Positions 23,898 to 33,488 of a stretch of DNA of 64,000 bases are shown one piece after another. Made by a program: the position numbers and the translations under genes. The stretch comes from Actinoplanes lutulentus. Its GTDB lineage: Bacteria; Actinomycetota; Actinomycetes; Mycobacteriales; Micromonosporaceae. How positions within the stretch are numbered: position 1 is the first letter of the stretch; each line of letters starts with the position of its first letter. The notes beneath the pieces were generated by a model that worked only from the letters and a program-made list of their open reading frames with translations, was not told the origin of the DNA and made no database searches. The DNA lies in the NCBI RefSeq assembly GCF_003259845.1, contig NZ_QLMJ01000025.1:62001-126000 (forward strand). The letters run 5' to 3'.

Positions 23898-25462
23898 AGG
23901 TCGGCCAGGGCGGTCCGCGACGAGCCGATCTCGGCGGCCACCTCGGCCACCACGTCCGGCTCCACCAGCGAGTCCAGTCGCAGGGCCATCAGGGCCTCGC
24001 CACCGGCCGCTCTGCGGGCCACCTGCATCGCCGCGATGTTCACACCGGCCCGGCCCAGCGTGGTCCCGATCCTGCCGACCACGCCGGGCCGGTCCTGGTA
24101 CCGGAAGAACAACAGCGCGCCTTCCGGCGCCAGGTCCAGCTCGAACCCGTCCACCTCGACCAGCTTCGCCGTCTCGGCGTACGTCCCGGCCACCGAGACG
24201 ACGCCGCCGTCCGGCATCGCGCCGCGGACCGTGATCAGCGTGGTCTCCTCGCCCTCGGCGGTCGACAGCTCCAGCTCGACGCCTCGGTCGGCGGCGACGT
24301 GCGGCGCGTTCACGTACGTCACCCGTTCGGCGGTCACCGGTGCGAACAGGCCCTTCATGGTGGCCAGTTCGAGGACCGAGACGTCGTGGGCGACCACGGC
24401 GCCGCGTACCTCGACGGTCATCCGGGAGGCCACCCCACCGGCCACGGCGGTGAAGACCCGGCCGAGGCGTTCGGCGAGCGGCAGCAGAGGGCGTACGTCC
24501 TCGTCGACCGCACCGCCGGCCCGCACGTTCACCGCGTCCGGGACGAACTCGCCGTGCAGCGCCAGCCGGACGCTCTGCGCCACCGCGAGGCCGGCCTTGT
24601 CCTGCGCCTCCACGGTCGAGGCGCCCAGGTGCGGCGTGGCCACCACGTTGTCGAAGGCGAACAGCGGCGACGAGGTGAGCGGCTCGTTCTCGAAGACGTC
24701 CAGCCCGGCGCCGGCCACCCGGCCGTCGGCGAGCGCCTCGGCCAGGGCCTTCTCGTCGACCAGGCCGCCACGGGCCGCGTTGACGATGCGAACCCCCGGT
24801 TTGACCACGGCGAGTTCCTTCTCCCCGATCAAACCCAAGGTCTCAGGGGTACGCGGAAGGTGCACCGAGATGAAGTCACTTTCCCGGATCAACTCGTCCA
24901 GGCTGGTGAGGTGCACACCGAGCTGAGCCGCACGGGCGGGCTGGACGTACGGGTCGTACGCGATGAGGCGTACCCCAAAAGCGGCCATGCGCTGCGCGAA
25001 GAGGACGCCGATGCGACCGAGACCGACCACTCCCACGGTCTTGCCATGCACTTCGACGCCGGTGAAGGCGGAGCGCCGCCAGGCGCCTGCCTTGAGGGTC
25101 GCGCTCGCCGTCGCGGTGTGCCGCGCGACCGACAGCAGCAGCGCCACCGCCTGCTCGGCGGCCGAGACGATGTTGCTGGTCGGCGCGTTGACGACCAGCA
25201 CTCCACGAGCCGTGGCGGCCGGGACGTCGACGTTGTCGAGACCGACGCCGGCCCGGGCCACGACGCGCAGCCGGGTCGCGGCGGCGAGCGCCTCCGCGTC
25301 GATCCGGGTCGCACTGCGAACGATCACCGCGTCGGCCTCGGCCAGCGCTCTCAGTAGCGCCGGCCGGTCCGTTCCATCCGCTCGCCGGACCTCGAAGTCC
25401 ACGGCGAGCAGGTCAAGTGCGGGCTGTGCCAGTTCCTCGGTTACCAGGACTACAGAAGTCAT
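23894..25462 (-). CDS. serA: D-3-phosphoglycerate dehydrogenase SerA
   Basis: First step of serine synthesis, oxidising 3-phosphoglycerate with NAD. The protein is 522 aa, the long type found in mycobacteria: a catalytic and Rossmann part (VVGLGRIGVLFA near residues 146-157, RGGLVDEKAL near 233-242, HLGASTVEAQ with the catalytic His near 281), an intervening allosteric domain (about 320-440), and a C-terminal ACT domain (RYQDRPGVVGRIGTTLGRAG) for serine feedback. It lies downstream of ilvC but a terminator hairpin separates them. A 24-bp dyad precedes its ribosome-binding site. Confidence 0.96.
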   Translation of the reverse strand: MTSVVLVTEELAQPALDLLAVDFEVRRADGTDRPALLRALAEADAVIVRSATRIDAEALAAATRLRVVARAGVGLDNVDVPAATARGVLVVNAPTSNIVSAAEQAVALLLSVARHTATASATLKAGAWRRSAFTGVEVHGKTVGVVGLGRIGVLFAQRMAAFGVRLIAYDPYVQPARAAQLGVHLTSLDELIRESDFISVHLPRTPETLGLIGEKELAVVKPGVRIVNAARGGLVDEKALAEALADGRVAGAGLDVFENEPLTSSPLFAFDNVVATPHLGASTVEAQDKAGLAVAQSVRLALHGEFVPDAVNVRAGGAVDEDVRPLLPLAERLGRVFTAVAGGVASRMTVEVRGAVVAHDVSVLELATMKGLFAPVTAERVTYVNAPHVAADRGVELELSTAEGEETTLITVRGAMPDGGVVSVAGTYAETAKLVEVDGFELDLAPEGALLFFRYQDRPGVVGRIGTTLGRAGVNIAAMQVARRAAGGEALMALRLDSLVEPDVVAEVAAEIGSSRTALADL

Positions 25463-25476
25463 GGTTCCTCCATCCA

Positions 25477-25500
25477 GGCATCGTCGCCATTGACGATGCC
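25477..25500 (-). promoter_or_regulatory. Dyad in the serA 5' leader
   Basis: A 9-bp perfect inverted repeat (GGCATCGTC / GACGATGCC, six-base loop) lies directly before the serA Shine-Dalgarno sequence GGAGG. It could be an operator or an RNA hairpin. Confidence 0.35.
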
Positions 25501-25543
25501 GAATGGTACGGAGGGGCGCTACGGCCGGTTCAGTTCACTCACG

Positions 25544-25579
25544 GGAAACGCCCGGCCGGGAATCCGGCCGGGCGCTTCC
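25544..25579 (-). terminator. Terminator of the ilvB-ilvN-ilvC operon
   Basis: A 10-bp perfect GC stem (GCCCGGCCGG / CCGGCCGGGC, loop GAAT), extended by GGAA/TTCC arms, starts about 15 bp after the ilvC stop. No T-run follows, as is common in this GC range. Confidence 0.7.
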
Positions 25580-25594
25580 TGAAACTCTTCAGAA

Positions 25595-26608
<1,014 letters not shown>

Positions 26609-26636
26609 GAACTTCCTTCTTCTCTGTGTCTAGAAC

Positions 26637-27155
26637 TTAGGCGGCGCGGAGCGCGGGGCCGGTGGTGATGGAGCGGGATCCGCGGCCGATGGCCACGAGG
26701 CCCGACTGCACCATCTCCTTGATGCCGTACGGCTCGAGGTCGCGCAGTAACGCATCCAGTTTGTCGGGATTACCGGTGGCCTCGATCGTCAGGGTGTCCG
26801 GAGCGACGTCGATCACTCGCGCCCGGAACAGCTCGACGGTCTCGAGCACCTGGCTGCGCTGCGCCCGATCGGCACGCACCTTGACCAGCAGGAGCTCACG
26901 CTGGACCGACTGAGAGGGGTCCAGCTCCACGATCTTCAGGACGTTCACCAGCTTGTTGAGCTGCTTCGTGACCTGTTCCAGCGGCGAGGAGTCCGCGTTG
27001 ACGACGATCGTGATGCGGCTGACGTCCGGGTTCTCCGTCTCGCCGACCGCAAGGGAGTCGATGTTGAAGCTGCGGCGGGAGAACAGGCCACTCACGCGGG
27101 CGAGCACACCCGGCTTGTTCTCGACCAGCACGCTCAGCGTGTGCTTGTTGGTCAT
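26637..27155 (-). CDS. ilvN: Acetolactate synthase small (regulatory) subunit IlvN
   Basis: Regulatory subunit that gives valine feedback control to IlvB. The protein is 172 aa from ATG 27155, whose first base is the last base of the ilvB stop codon (TGATG); a GTG one codon earlier is possible. The N-terminal ACT domain (SVLVENKPGVLARVSGLFSR, about residues 7-26, then FNIDSLAVG) binds valine. The C-terminal half (about 80-165) is the ALS_ss_C domain. Tight coupling fits one-to-one assembly with IlvB. Confidence 0.96.
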   Translation of the reverse strand: MTNKHTLSVLVENKPGVLARVSGLFSRRSFNIDSLAVGETENPDVSRITIVVNADSSPLEQVTKQLNKLVNVLKIVELDPSQSVQRELLLVKVRADRAQRSQVLETVELFRARVIDVAPDTLTIEATGNPDKLDALLRDLEPYGIKEMVQSGLVAIGRGSRSITTGPALRAA

Positions 27156-28984
27156 CACAGGTCGTCCTCTTCGAACGTCGGGCGCACGTCCCGGGCGAAC
27201 ATGATCTCGTCATTGCTCGTGCCGGCCGCGACCATCGGCCACACCATGGCGTCCTCGCCGACCGTGAAGTCGATGACCACCGGCGCGTCGTTGATCTCCA
27301 TGGCCTGCTTGATGATCTTGTCGACGTCGTCTTTCGACTCACAGCGCAGGCCGACGCAGCCGAGCGCCTCGGCCAGCTTCACGAAGTCCGGGATCCGGTG
27401 CTTGTGGGTGCCCAGCACGGTGTTGGAGTAACGGCCCTCGTAGAACAGGGTCTGCCACTGCCGGACCATGCCCAGGTTGCCGTTGTTGATCACGGCGACC
27501 TTGATCGGGATGCCTTCCAGGGCGCAGGTCGCCAGCTCCTGGTTGGTCATCTGGAAGCAGCCGTCGCCGTCGATCGCCCACACCGCGGTGCCGGGCTGGG
27601 CCACTTTCGCGCCCATGGCGGCCGGGACGGCGTAACCCATCGTGCCGGCGCCGCCCGAGTTGAGCCAGGTGCCCGGCTTCTCGTACTTGATGAACTGGGA
27701 GGCCCACATCTGGTGCTGGCCGACGCCCGCCACGTAGATCGCGTCCGGGCCGACGAGCTCGCCGATCCGCTCGATCACGTACTGCGGGGCGAGGCTGCCG
27801 TCGGTCGGCTCGTCGTACCCGAGCGGGTAACGCTCGCGGATCTCGTTGAGCGTCTTCCACCAGGCCGCGTACTGCTCGGTGCCGCCCGCGCCGGCCGAGA
27901 CCGCCGCGATCAGCTCGTCGATGACGTGCCGGGCGTCGCCGACGATCGGGACGTCCGCGTGCCGGTTCTTGCCGATCTCCGCCGGGTCGATGTCGGCGTG
28001 GACCACCTTGGCGTCCGGCGCGAACGAGTCCAGCTGACCGGTCACCCGGTCGTCGAACCGGGCGCCGAGGGTGACCAGCAGGTCGGAGCGCTGCAACGCG
28101 TAGACCGCCGGAACTGTGCCGTGCATGCCGGGCATGCCCAGGTGCTGCGGGTGCGAGTCGGGGAACGCGCCGAGGCCCATCAGCGTGGTGACCACCGGGA
28201 TGCCGGTCAGCTCGGCGAGCTTGCGCAGCCCGTCGGTGGCGCCGGCCTTGTGCACACCGCCGCCGACGTACAGAACCGGGCGCTTGGCCGCGGCGATCAG
28301 CCGGGCCGCCTCGCGGATCTGCTTGCCGTGCGGGTGCAGCGTCGGGCGGTAACCCGGCAGGTCCAGCGTCGGCGGCCAGCTGAACGTGGTCTGCGCCTGC
28401 TGCACGTCCTTGGGGATGTCGACCAGGACCGGGCCGGGCCGGCCGGTGGACGCCAGGTGGAACGCCTCGGCCAGGATCCGGGGCAACTCCTCCGGGGTCT
28501 GGACCAGGAAGTTGTGCTTGGTGATCGGCAGCGTGATGCCCTGGATGTCCGCCTCCTGGAAGGCGTCCGTGCCGATGTACGGCCGGCTCACCTGCCCGGT
28601 GATCGCAACGATCGGCACCGAGTCCATGTACGCGTCGGCGATCGCCGTGACCAGGTTCGTCGCGCCGGGGCCGCTGGTCGCGATGCAGACGCCGACCTTG
28701 CCGGTGGCCTGCGCGTAACCGGTGGCCGCGTGACCCGCGCCCTGCTCGTGGCGGACCAGGATGTGCCGGACCTTGGAGTCGAACAGCGGGTCGTACGCCG
28801 GAAGGATCGTCCCGCCCGGAATGCCGAACACGACCTCGACCCCGAGCGCCTCGAGCGACCGGACGAGCGCGCCTGCGCCGGTGGTGGATACCGGGGCGAT
28901 GACGGCGGGGGCGGTGTTCGCGGCCGCCGCCACAGTGGCCGGGGTGGCTCGATGGGCCAGTGATTCGGGAGTGGGTCTCGTCAT
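27155..28984 (-). CDS. ilvB: Acetolactate synthase large subunit IlvB
   Basis: ThDP/FAD enzyme for the first common step of Val/Leu/Ile synthesis. The protein is 609 aa. The catalytic Glu is in RHEQGAGHAATGYAQ (about residues 78-92). The FAD region lies mid-protein, and the ThDP/Mg motif is GDGCFQMTNQELATC (about 474-488) continuing to NNGNLGMVRQW. The first 33 residues are Ala/Pro-rich and outside the fold, as in other actinobacteria. Control: a leader peptide and terminator precede it, so the whole ilvBNC operon is probably attenuated by branched-chain amino acid supply. Confidence 0.97.
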   Translation of the reverse strand: MTRPTPESLAHRATPATVAAAANTAPAVIAPVSTTGAGALVRSLEALGVEVVFGIPGGTILPAYDPLFDSKVRHILVRHEQGAGHAATGYAQATGKVGVCIATSGPGATNLVTAIADAYMDSVPIVAITGQVSRPYIGTDAFQEADIQGITLPITKHNFLVQTPEELPRILAEAFHLASTGRPGPVLVDIPKDVQQAQTTFSWPPTLDLPGYRPTLHPHGKQIREAARLIAAAKRPVLYVGGGVHKAGATDGLRKLAELTGIPVVTTLMGLGAFPDSHPQHLGMPGMHGTVPAVYALQRSDLLVTLGARFDDRVTGQLDSFAPDAKVVHADIDPAEIGKNRHADVPIVGDARHVIDELIAAVSAGAGGTEQYAAWWKTLNEIRERYPLGYDEPTDGSLAPQYVIERIGELVGPDAIYVAGVGQHQMWASQFIKYEKPGTWLNSGGAGTMGYAVPAAMGAKVAQPGTAVWAIDGDGCFQMTNQELATCALEGIPIKVAVINNGNLGMVRQWQTLFYEGRYSNTVLGTHKHRIPDFVKLAEALGCVGLRCESKDDVDKIIKQAMEINDAPVVIDFTVGEDAMVWPMVAAGTSNDEIMFARDVRPTFEEDDL

Positions 28985-29029
28985 GGCAATTCAGGCCTTT
29001 ACAAGTCGGCGTCCGGAAACTCGAGCAAC

Positions 29030-29060
29030 AAAAAAGGCCCTCGTGCCAATGCACGGGACC
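29030..29060 (-). terminator. Attenuator terminator of ilvB
   Basis: On the minus strand a stem GGTCCCGTGC / GCACGAGGGCC (10 bp with one bulged A, loop ATTG) is followed by TTTTTT. It ends about 45 nt before ilvB. A competing hairpin sits just upstream at 29063-29090. Confidence 0.82.
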
Positions 29061-29062
29061 TA

Positions 29063-29090
29063 GCGCACCCTCCTGTTGCGGAGAGTGCGC
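29063..29090 (-). promoter_or_regulatory. Pause hairpin of the ilvB attenuator
   Basis: An 11-bp stem GCGCACTCTCC / GGAGGGTGCGC (one T.G pair, loop GCAACA) starts at the base after the leader stop codon and ends 2 nt before the terminator stem. A ribosome stalled on the Val-Leu-Ile codons would cover its 5' arm. This is the expected 1:2 structure of an attenuator. Confidence 0.65.
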
Positions 29091-29120
29091 TCAGATAAGT
29101 ACTCGGGACGCGAAGCACAT
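29091..29120 (-). CDS. ilvB leader peptide (BCAA attenuator)
   Basis: A nine-codon frame, MCFASRVLI, starts at ATG 29120 with AAGG eight bases upstream. Its last three codons are Val-Leu-Ile, followed at once by TGA, a pause hairpin and a T-run terminator. The start lies only four bases past the stop codon of the GGDEF-EAL gene on the same strand. Confidence 0.78.
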   Translation of the reverse strand: MCFASRVLI

Positions 29121-29124
29121 GCGG

Positions 29125-31476
29125 CTAACCTTGCCCGATCTCACGGCCTGAGTCAACAGATCCCACATTTTGATCAGTCCGGAACGCCGGGTCACTCGGC
29201 AACAGTGCTCTGACCTGCCGCATCCCTGGTCCGAGGCGTACCACCTGACTGCGCGCTTGTGCGTCACTCGGCGGAGTGGAACGTGGCGCCGGAAGCGGCC
29301 GGCGGCCCACCGGAACGAGGGTTCGCAGCCGGGATTCGAAGTGTTCGGCCGGCACTCCCCAGCCGAACAGCGAGCCCTGGCCGAGCCGGCAGCCGGCTTC
29401 CTCGACCACCTCGCGCTGGGCCGTGGTGCCGATCCCCTCGGCCAGCACCTCGAGGCCGAGCCGGTGCCCGAGCCGGACCACCACGTCGACCAGGGGCGCC
29501 GCCGTCCCGGTACGCGACTCCGGCTCCGCCACCAGCGCATGGTCGATCTTGAGGATGTCCACCGGCAGGGTCCGCAGCTGGGTCAGCGACGAATAACCGG
29601 CGCCGAAGTCGTCGAGCGCGATCCGCACCCCGGTCTCGCGCAGCTCGGCGAGCCGGCGGACCAGCTCCTCCATGTCGGTGGCGACCGCGTGCTCGGTCAC
29701 CTCCAGGACCAGCCGCTGCGGCGGCACGCTGTGCTCGGCCAGCACGTCGGCGACCTGTGCCGCGTAATCGGCGTTGTGCAGCTCTTTCGGTGACAGGTTC
29801 ACCGAGACCCAGACGTCGTGCCCCTTCGCCAGCCACTCGGCGAGTTGCACGACGGCCTGCTCCAGCACCCAGGCGCCGATCCGGTTGATCAGGCCGGACT
29901 CCTCGGCGACCGGGATGAACTCGTCCGGGCGTACCGCCCCGAGCTCCGGGTGGGTCCAGCGGAGCAGCGCCTCGGCGCCGACCGGCCGCATCGACGGCAG
30001 GGCCACCACCGGCTGGAAGACCAGGCGCAGCTGGTCGCGGTCGATGGCGTGCCGCAACTCACCCTGCAGGGTGCCGCGGCGGCGCAGCAGCTCGTCGTAT
30101 CCGGCCTGGTAGCGCTCGACACGGTTCTTGCCGCGCTGTTTCGCGTACCGCAGGGCCAGGTCGGCGTCGCGCAGCAGCTCGCCGGTGTCGGCCACGCCGA
30201 GGCTGGCGGAGAGGAAGATCGAGCCGCCGTCGACCTCGTACGGCTCGCCGAGCACCGCGAGCAGCCGATGTGCCGCGAGCATCGCCTCGTCGGCGTCGCC
30301 GTGCATCAGCACCGCGAACTCGTCGCCGCCGAGCCGGGCCGCCACGTCGCCGTCCAGCAGGTTGCGCCGCAGCCGGGCGGCGACCTCGGTGAGCACGCTG
30401 TCGCCGACGTCGTGGCCGCGCATGTCGTTGACCGTCTTGAAGCCGTCGAGGTCGATGCCGATCAGGACGGCGTTCTCGGCCGAGGCGCGCAGCGCCCGTT
30501 GCAGGCCGCGCCGGTTGGCGAGCCCGGTCAGCGGGTCGGTGTGCGCCAGCTCGCGGAAGTGCGCCTCCCGCTGGCGCAGCTGGGTGGTGTACCTCCGCAC
30601 GTCGTCCAGCGCGAGATATTGCCGGGCCACCAGGGCCAGGCCCTCGATGCTGATGCCGAAGTAGCCGTAGGCGTCCATCACCCCGCCGACCGCCAGGTGA
30701 TGACCGAGCGCTCCGATCATGGCGACCATCGGGACCACGACGTATCCCCCGCCGCGCTCCAGCACGTCGCCGCTCACCTCGACCGGCCGGTCGGCGGCGC
30801 GGACCGCGAGGGCCACCATGATCAGCCCGGCGGTGAGCAACAGCACGCTGGAGAGCGCGAACCCGTTGTCCTGGCGGCATATGCCGGTGGAGAGAAGCGC
30901 GGCCGCGACCGAGACGACGCTCACTCCGATGGCGACCCGGACCGTGTTTCTCCGGGGCCGGTGCGCGTGCAGGGCGAGCACGGCGGTCAGGCCGAGCGAG
31001 AGCGCCACCAGCACGGCGGGCAGCAGTATCGCGGCGCACTCGGCGGGAGTGGCGTCACCGAGGATCCGGGTCGGCTCGGCGACCAGCACCCAGCCGACGA
31101 ACCAGATCGCGGCGGAGATCACCAGGCCGTCGAGCACGTGCCGCAGCGCGGCGGCCGGGCCGCGGGTGGCGCCGGGCAGCGCCACCGCCCCGGCCAGCAG
31201 GGTGAGTGTGCCGATGCCCATCCCGATGGCGACCATGGTGGCCAGCGTCTGGGTGTGCGCGGAATCATGCTGATGGCCCATCAGCACCGTGCTGGCCAGC
31301 CCGGCGAGGGCAGCCGCGGTGGTGAGCGCGCCACCGGCCGCGAGCAGAAGGTGCGCACGCCGCGCCGCGCCCGTGTGCCGGCGTCCGGACTGCCTGAGAT
31401 AGGCGACCGCCGGCACCGCGGCGAGCAAGCCGGCCAGACCCGCCAGCTCCATACCGGACGGTGAGTGCACGCACAC
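29125..31476 (-). CDS. Membrane GGDEF-EAL protein (c-di-GMP synthesis/breakdown)
   Basis: Cyclic di-GMP enzyme of 783 aa. Residues 1-270 form about eight membrane spans. GGDEF domain about 300-460: IDLDGFKTVND and LGGDEFAVL intact; the inhibitory-site slot reads LDGD instead of RxxD. EAL domain about 475-725: EALLRW, VNLSP, EVTEH, LDDFGAGYSSL, ILKID, LAEGI and GQGSLFG are all present, so the phosphodiesterase looks competent. GTG start at 31476; ATG 31452 is an alternative. It is divergent from ilvD, and its stop is 4 bp before the ilvB leader frame, so the ilvB promoter must lie inside this gene's 3' end or the two are co-transcribed. Confidence 0.88.
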   Translation of the reverse strand: MCVHSPSGMELAGLAGLLAAVPAVAYLRQSGRRHTGAARRAHLLLAAGGALTTAAALAGLASTVLMGHQHDSAHTQTLATMVAIGMGIGTLTLLAGAVALPGATRGPAAALRHVLDGLVISAAIWFVGWVLVAEPTRILGDATPAECAAILLPAVLVALSLGLTAVLALHAHRPRRNTVRVAIGVSVVSVAAALLSTGICRQDNGFALSSVLLLTAGLIMVALAVRAADRPVEVSGDVLERGGGYVVVPMVAMIGALGHHLAVGGVMDAYGYFGISIEGLALVARQYLALDDVRRYTTQLRQREAHFRELAHTDPLTGLANRRGLQRALRASAENAVLIGIDLDGFKTVNDMRGHDVGDSVLTEVAARLRRNLLDGDVAARLGGDEFAVLMHGDADEAMLAAHRLLAVLGEPYEVDGGSIFLSASLGVADTGELLRDADLALRYAKQRGKNRVERYQAGYDELLRRRGTLQGELRHAIDRDQLRLVFQPVVALPSMRPVGAEALLRWTHPELGAVRPDEFIPVAEESGLINRIGAWVLEQAVVQLAEWLAKGHDVWVSVNLSPKELHNADYAAQVADVLAEHSVPPQRLVLEVTEHAVATDMEELVRRLAELRETGVRIALDDFGAGYSSLTQLRTLPVDILKIDHALVAEPESRTGTAAPLVDVVVRLGHRLGLEVLAEGIGTTAQREVVEEAGCRLGQGSLFGWGVPAEHFESRLRTLVPVGRRPLPAPRSTPPSDAQARSQVVRLGPGMRQVRALLPSDPAFRTDQNVGSVDSGREIGQG
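29128..29156 (-). promoter_or_regulatory. ilvB promoter candidate
   Basis: TTGACT (29156-29151) is followed after 17 bp by CAAGGT (29133-29128) on the minus strand. The start site would fall at or just before the leader ATG, so the leader could be translated from a leaderless RNA. The -35 box lies inside the last codons of the GGDEF-EAL gene. Confidence 0.38.
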
Positions 31477-31571
31477 ACTCTGCCCGATCTTCGTCGATCC
31501 GACCAGTCCTGGCGTCCCGCGCTGTGGACGTCCTTGGCGATTTCCTGAGAAGCCGGTGGCAGTATGGAGTC

Positions 31572-33419
31572 ATGCCTGAGCTGCGCTCCCGGACTTCGAC
31601 CCATGGTCGCACCATGGCCGGCGCGCGCGCCCTGTGGCGCGCCACCGGCATGACTGACGACGATTTCGGCAAGCCGATCGTCGCGATCGCCAACAGTTTC
31701 ACCCAGTTCGTACCGGGGCACGTGCACCTGAAGGACATGGGCGGCCTCGTTGCCGACTCGATTGCCGCGGCCGGCGGTGTCGGCCGCGAGTTCAACACGA
31801 TCGCGGTCGACGACGGCATCGCGATGGGCCACGCCGGCATGCTCTATTCGCTGCCGAGCCGCGAGCTGATCGCCGACGCCGTGGAGTTCATGGTGAACGC
31901 GCACTGCGCCGACGCCCTGGTCTGCATCTCGAACTGCGACAAGATCACCCCCGGCATGCTGATCGCCGCGCTGCGGCTCAACATCCCCACGGTCTTCGTC
32001 TCCGGCGGCCCGATGGAAGCCGGCAAGACGGTCGCCATCGAGGGCATCGTGCACGAGAAACTCGACCTGGTCGACGCGATGAGCGCCGCCGCGAACGACA
32101 ACGTCACCGACGCCCAGCTGGACACGATCGAGCGGTCGGCCTGCCCGACCTGCGGTTCCTGTTCCGGCATGTTCACGGCGAACTCGATGAACTGCCTCAC
32201 CGAGGCGATCGGCCTGTCGCTGCCCGGCAACGGCTCGACGCTGGCGACGCACGCCTCCCGCAAGGCCCTCTTCGAGGAGGCCGGCCGGCTGATCGTCGAG
32301 ATCGCCAAGGATTACTACGAGAAGGACGACGAGTCGGTCCTGCCGCGCTCGATCGCCAACCGCGACGCCTTCGAGAACGCGGTGGCCCTCGACGTGGCGA
32401 TGGGCGGCTCGACAAACACGATCCTGCACCTGCTGGCCGCGGCCCGCGAGGCCGAGCTCGACTTCAGCGTCTCCGACATCGACGCCATCTCCCGCCGGGT
32501 GCCCTGCCTGTCGAAAGTCGCGCCGAACAGCCCGAAGTACCACATGGAGGACGTTCACCGGGCCGGCGGCATCCCCGCCCTGCTGGGTGAGCTCAACCGT
32601 GGCGGCTCGCTGAAGACGAACGTCCGCTCCGTGCACTCGCCGTCCCTGGACGCCTGGCTCGACAAGTGGGACATCCGCGGCGGGTCACCCTCGGCCGAGG
32701 CACTCGAACTGTTCCACGCCGCCCCCGGCGGCGTCCGGACCGTCGAACCGTTCAGCACCCGCAATCGCTGGGCAAAACTGGACACCGACAGCGAGGGCGG
32801 CTGCATCCGGTCGGTCGAGCACGCGTACACGGTCGACGGCGGCCTGGCGATCCTCTTCGGCAACCTCGCCCCCGACGGCTGCGTCGTGAAAACCGCCGGC
32901 GTCGACGAGTCGATCTGGAAATTCACCGGCCCGGCCCGGGTCTACGAATCCCAGGACGACGCGGTCACCGGCATCCTCGGCAAAGAGGTCGTCGAGGGCG
33001 ACATCGTGATCATCCGTTACGAAGGCCCCCGCGGCGGCCCCGGCATGCAGGAAATGCTCTACCCCACGAGCTTCCTCAAAGGCCGCGGCCTCGGCAAAGC
33101 CTGCGCACTGATCACCGACGGCCGCTTCTCCGGCGGCACGTCCGGCCTCTCCATCGGCCACGTCTCCCCCGAGGCGGCGTCCGGTGGCCTGATCGCCCTG
33201 GTCGAAACCGGCGACGAGATCATCATCGACATCCCCGGCCGCAGCATCACGCTCAACGTCCACGACGACGTCCTCGCCCAGCGCCGCCACGAGGAAGAAC
33301 GCCGCGCCAAGCCCTACACCCCGGCCACCCGCGTGCGCCCGGTCTCGGCCGCGCTGCGCGCTTACGCCTCGATGGCCACCAGCGCCAGCGACGGCGCCTA
33401 CCGCCGCGTCCCCGAATAA
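31572..33419 (+). CDS. ilvD: Dihydroxy-acid dehydratase IlvD
   Basis: Iron-sulfur dehydratase giving the 2-keto acid precursors of Val, Leu and Ile. The protein is 615 aa from ATG 31572; earlier in-frame sequence is not homologous. The Fe-S and substrate cysteines are in CISNCDK (about residues 118-124) and CPTCGSCSGMFTANSMN (about 191-207). The C-terminal part has GRFSGGTSGLSIGHVSPEAA (about 518-537). It stands apart from ilvBNC on the opposite strand, transcribed alone, and no leader peptide is visible ahead of it. Confidence 0.96.
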   Translation: MPELRSRTSTHGRTMAGARALWRATGMTDDDFGKPIVAIANSFTQFVPGHVHLKDMGGLVADSIAAAGGVGREFNTIAVDDGIAMGHAGMLYSLPSRELIADAVEFMVNAHCADALVCISNCDKITPGMLIAALRLNIPTVFVSGGPMEAGKTVAIEGIVHEKLDLVDAMSAAANDNVTDAQLDTIERSACPTCGSCSGMFTANSMNCLTEAIGLSLPGNGSTLATHASRKALFEEAGRLIVEIAKDYYEKDDESVLPRSIANRDAFENAVALDVAMGGSTNTILHLLAAAREAELDFSVSDIDAISRRVPCLSKVAPNSPKYHMEDVHRAGGIPALLGELNRGGSLKTNVRSVHSPSLDAWLDKWDIRGGSPSAEALELFHAAPGGVRTVEPFSTRNRWAKLDTDSEGGCIRSVEHAYTVDGGLAILFGNLAPDGCVVKTAGVDESIWKFTGPARVYESQDDAVTGILGKEVVEGDIVIIRYEGPRGGPGMQEMLYPTSFLKGRGLGKACALITDGRFSGGTSGLSIGHVSPEAASGGLIALVETGDEIIIDIPGRSITLNVHDDVLAQRRHEEERRAKPYTPATRVRPVSAALRAYASMATSASDGAYRRVPE

Positions 33420-33431
33420 CTCATTCCAGGC

Positions 33432-33476
33432 GGTCCCGGTCACGCTTACTTCTTCTTGGGTACGCGTGACCGGGCC
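33432..33476. terminator. Terminator between ilvD and the Nudix gene
   Basis: Arms GGTCCCGGTCACGC (33432-33445) and GCGTGACCGGGCC (33464-33476) pair with one bulge around an 18-base loop. It sits 12 bp after each of two convergent genes. The loop contains CTTCTTGGGTAC, which is shared with the ilvE-side terminator. Confidence 0.75.
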
Positions 33477-33488
33477 CCATAAACACGG

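Noticed and set aside
27398..28963. 521-codon open frame on the plus strand opposite ilvB
   Set aside because: Antisense shadow of ilvB; no recognisable domain and no ribosome-binding site.
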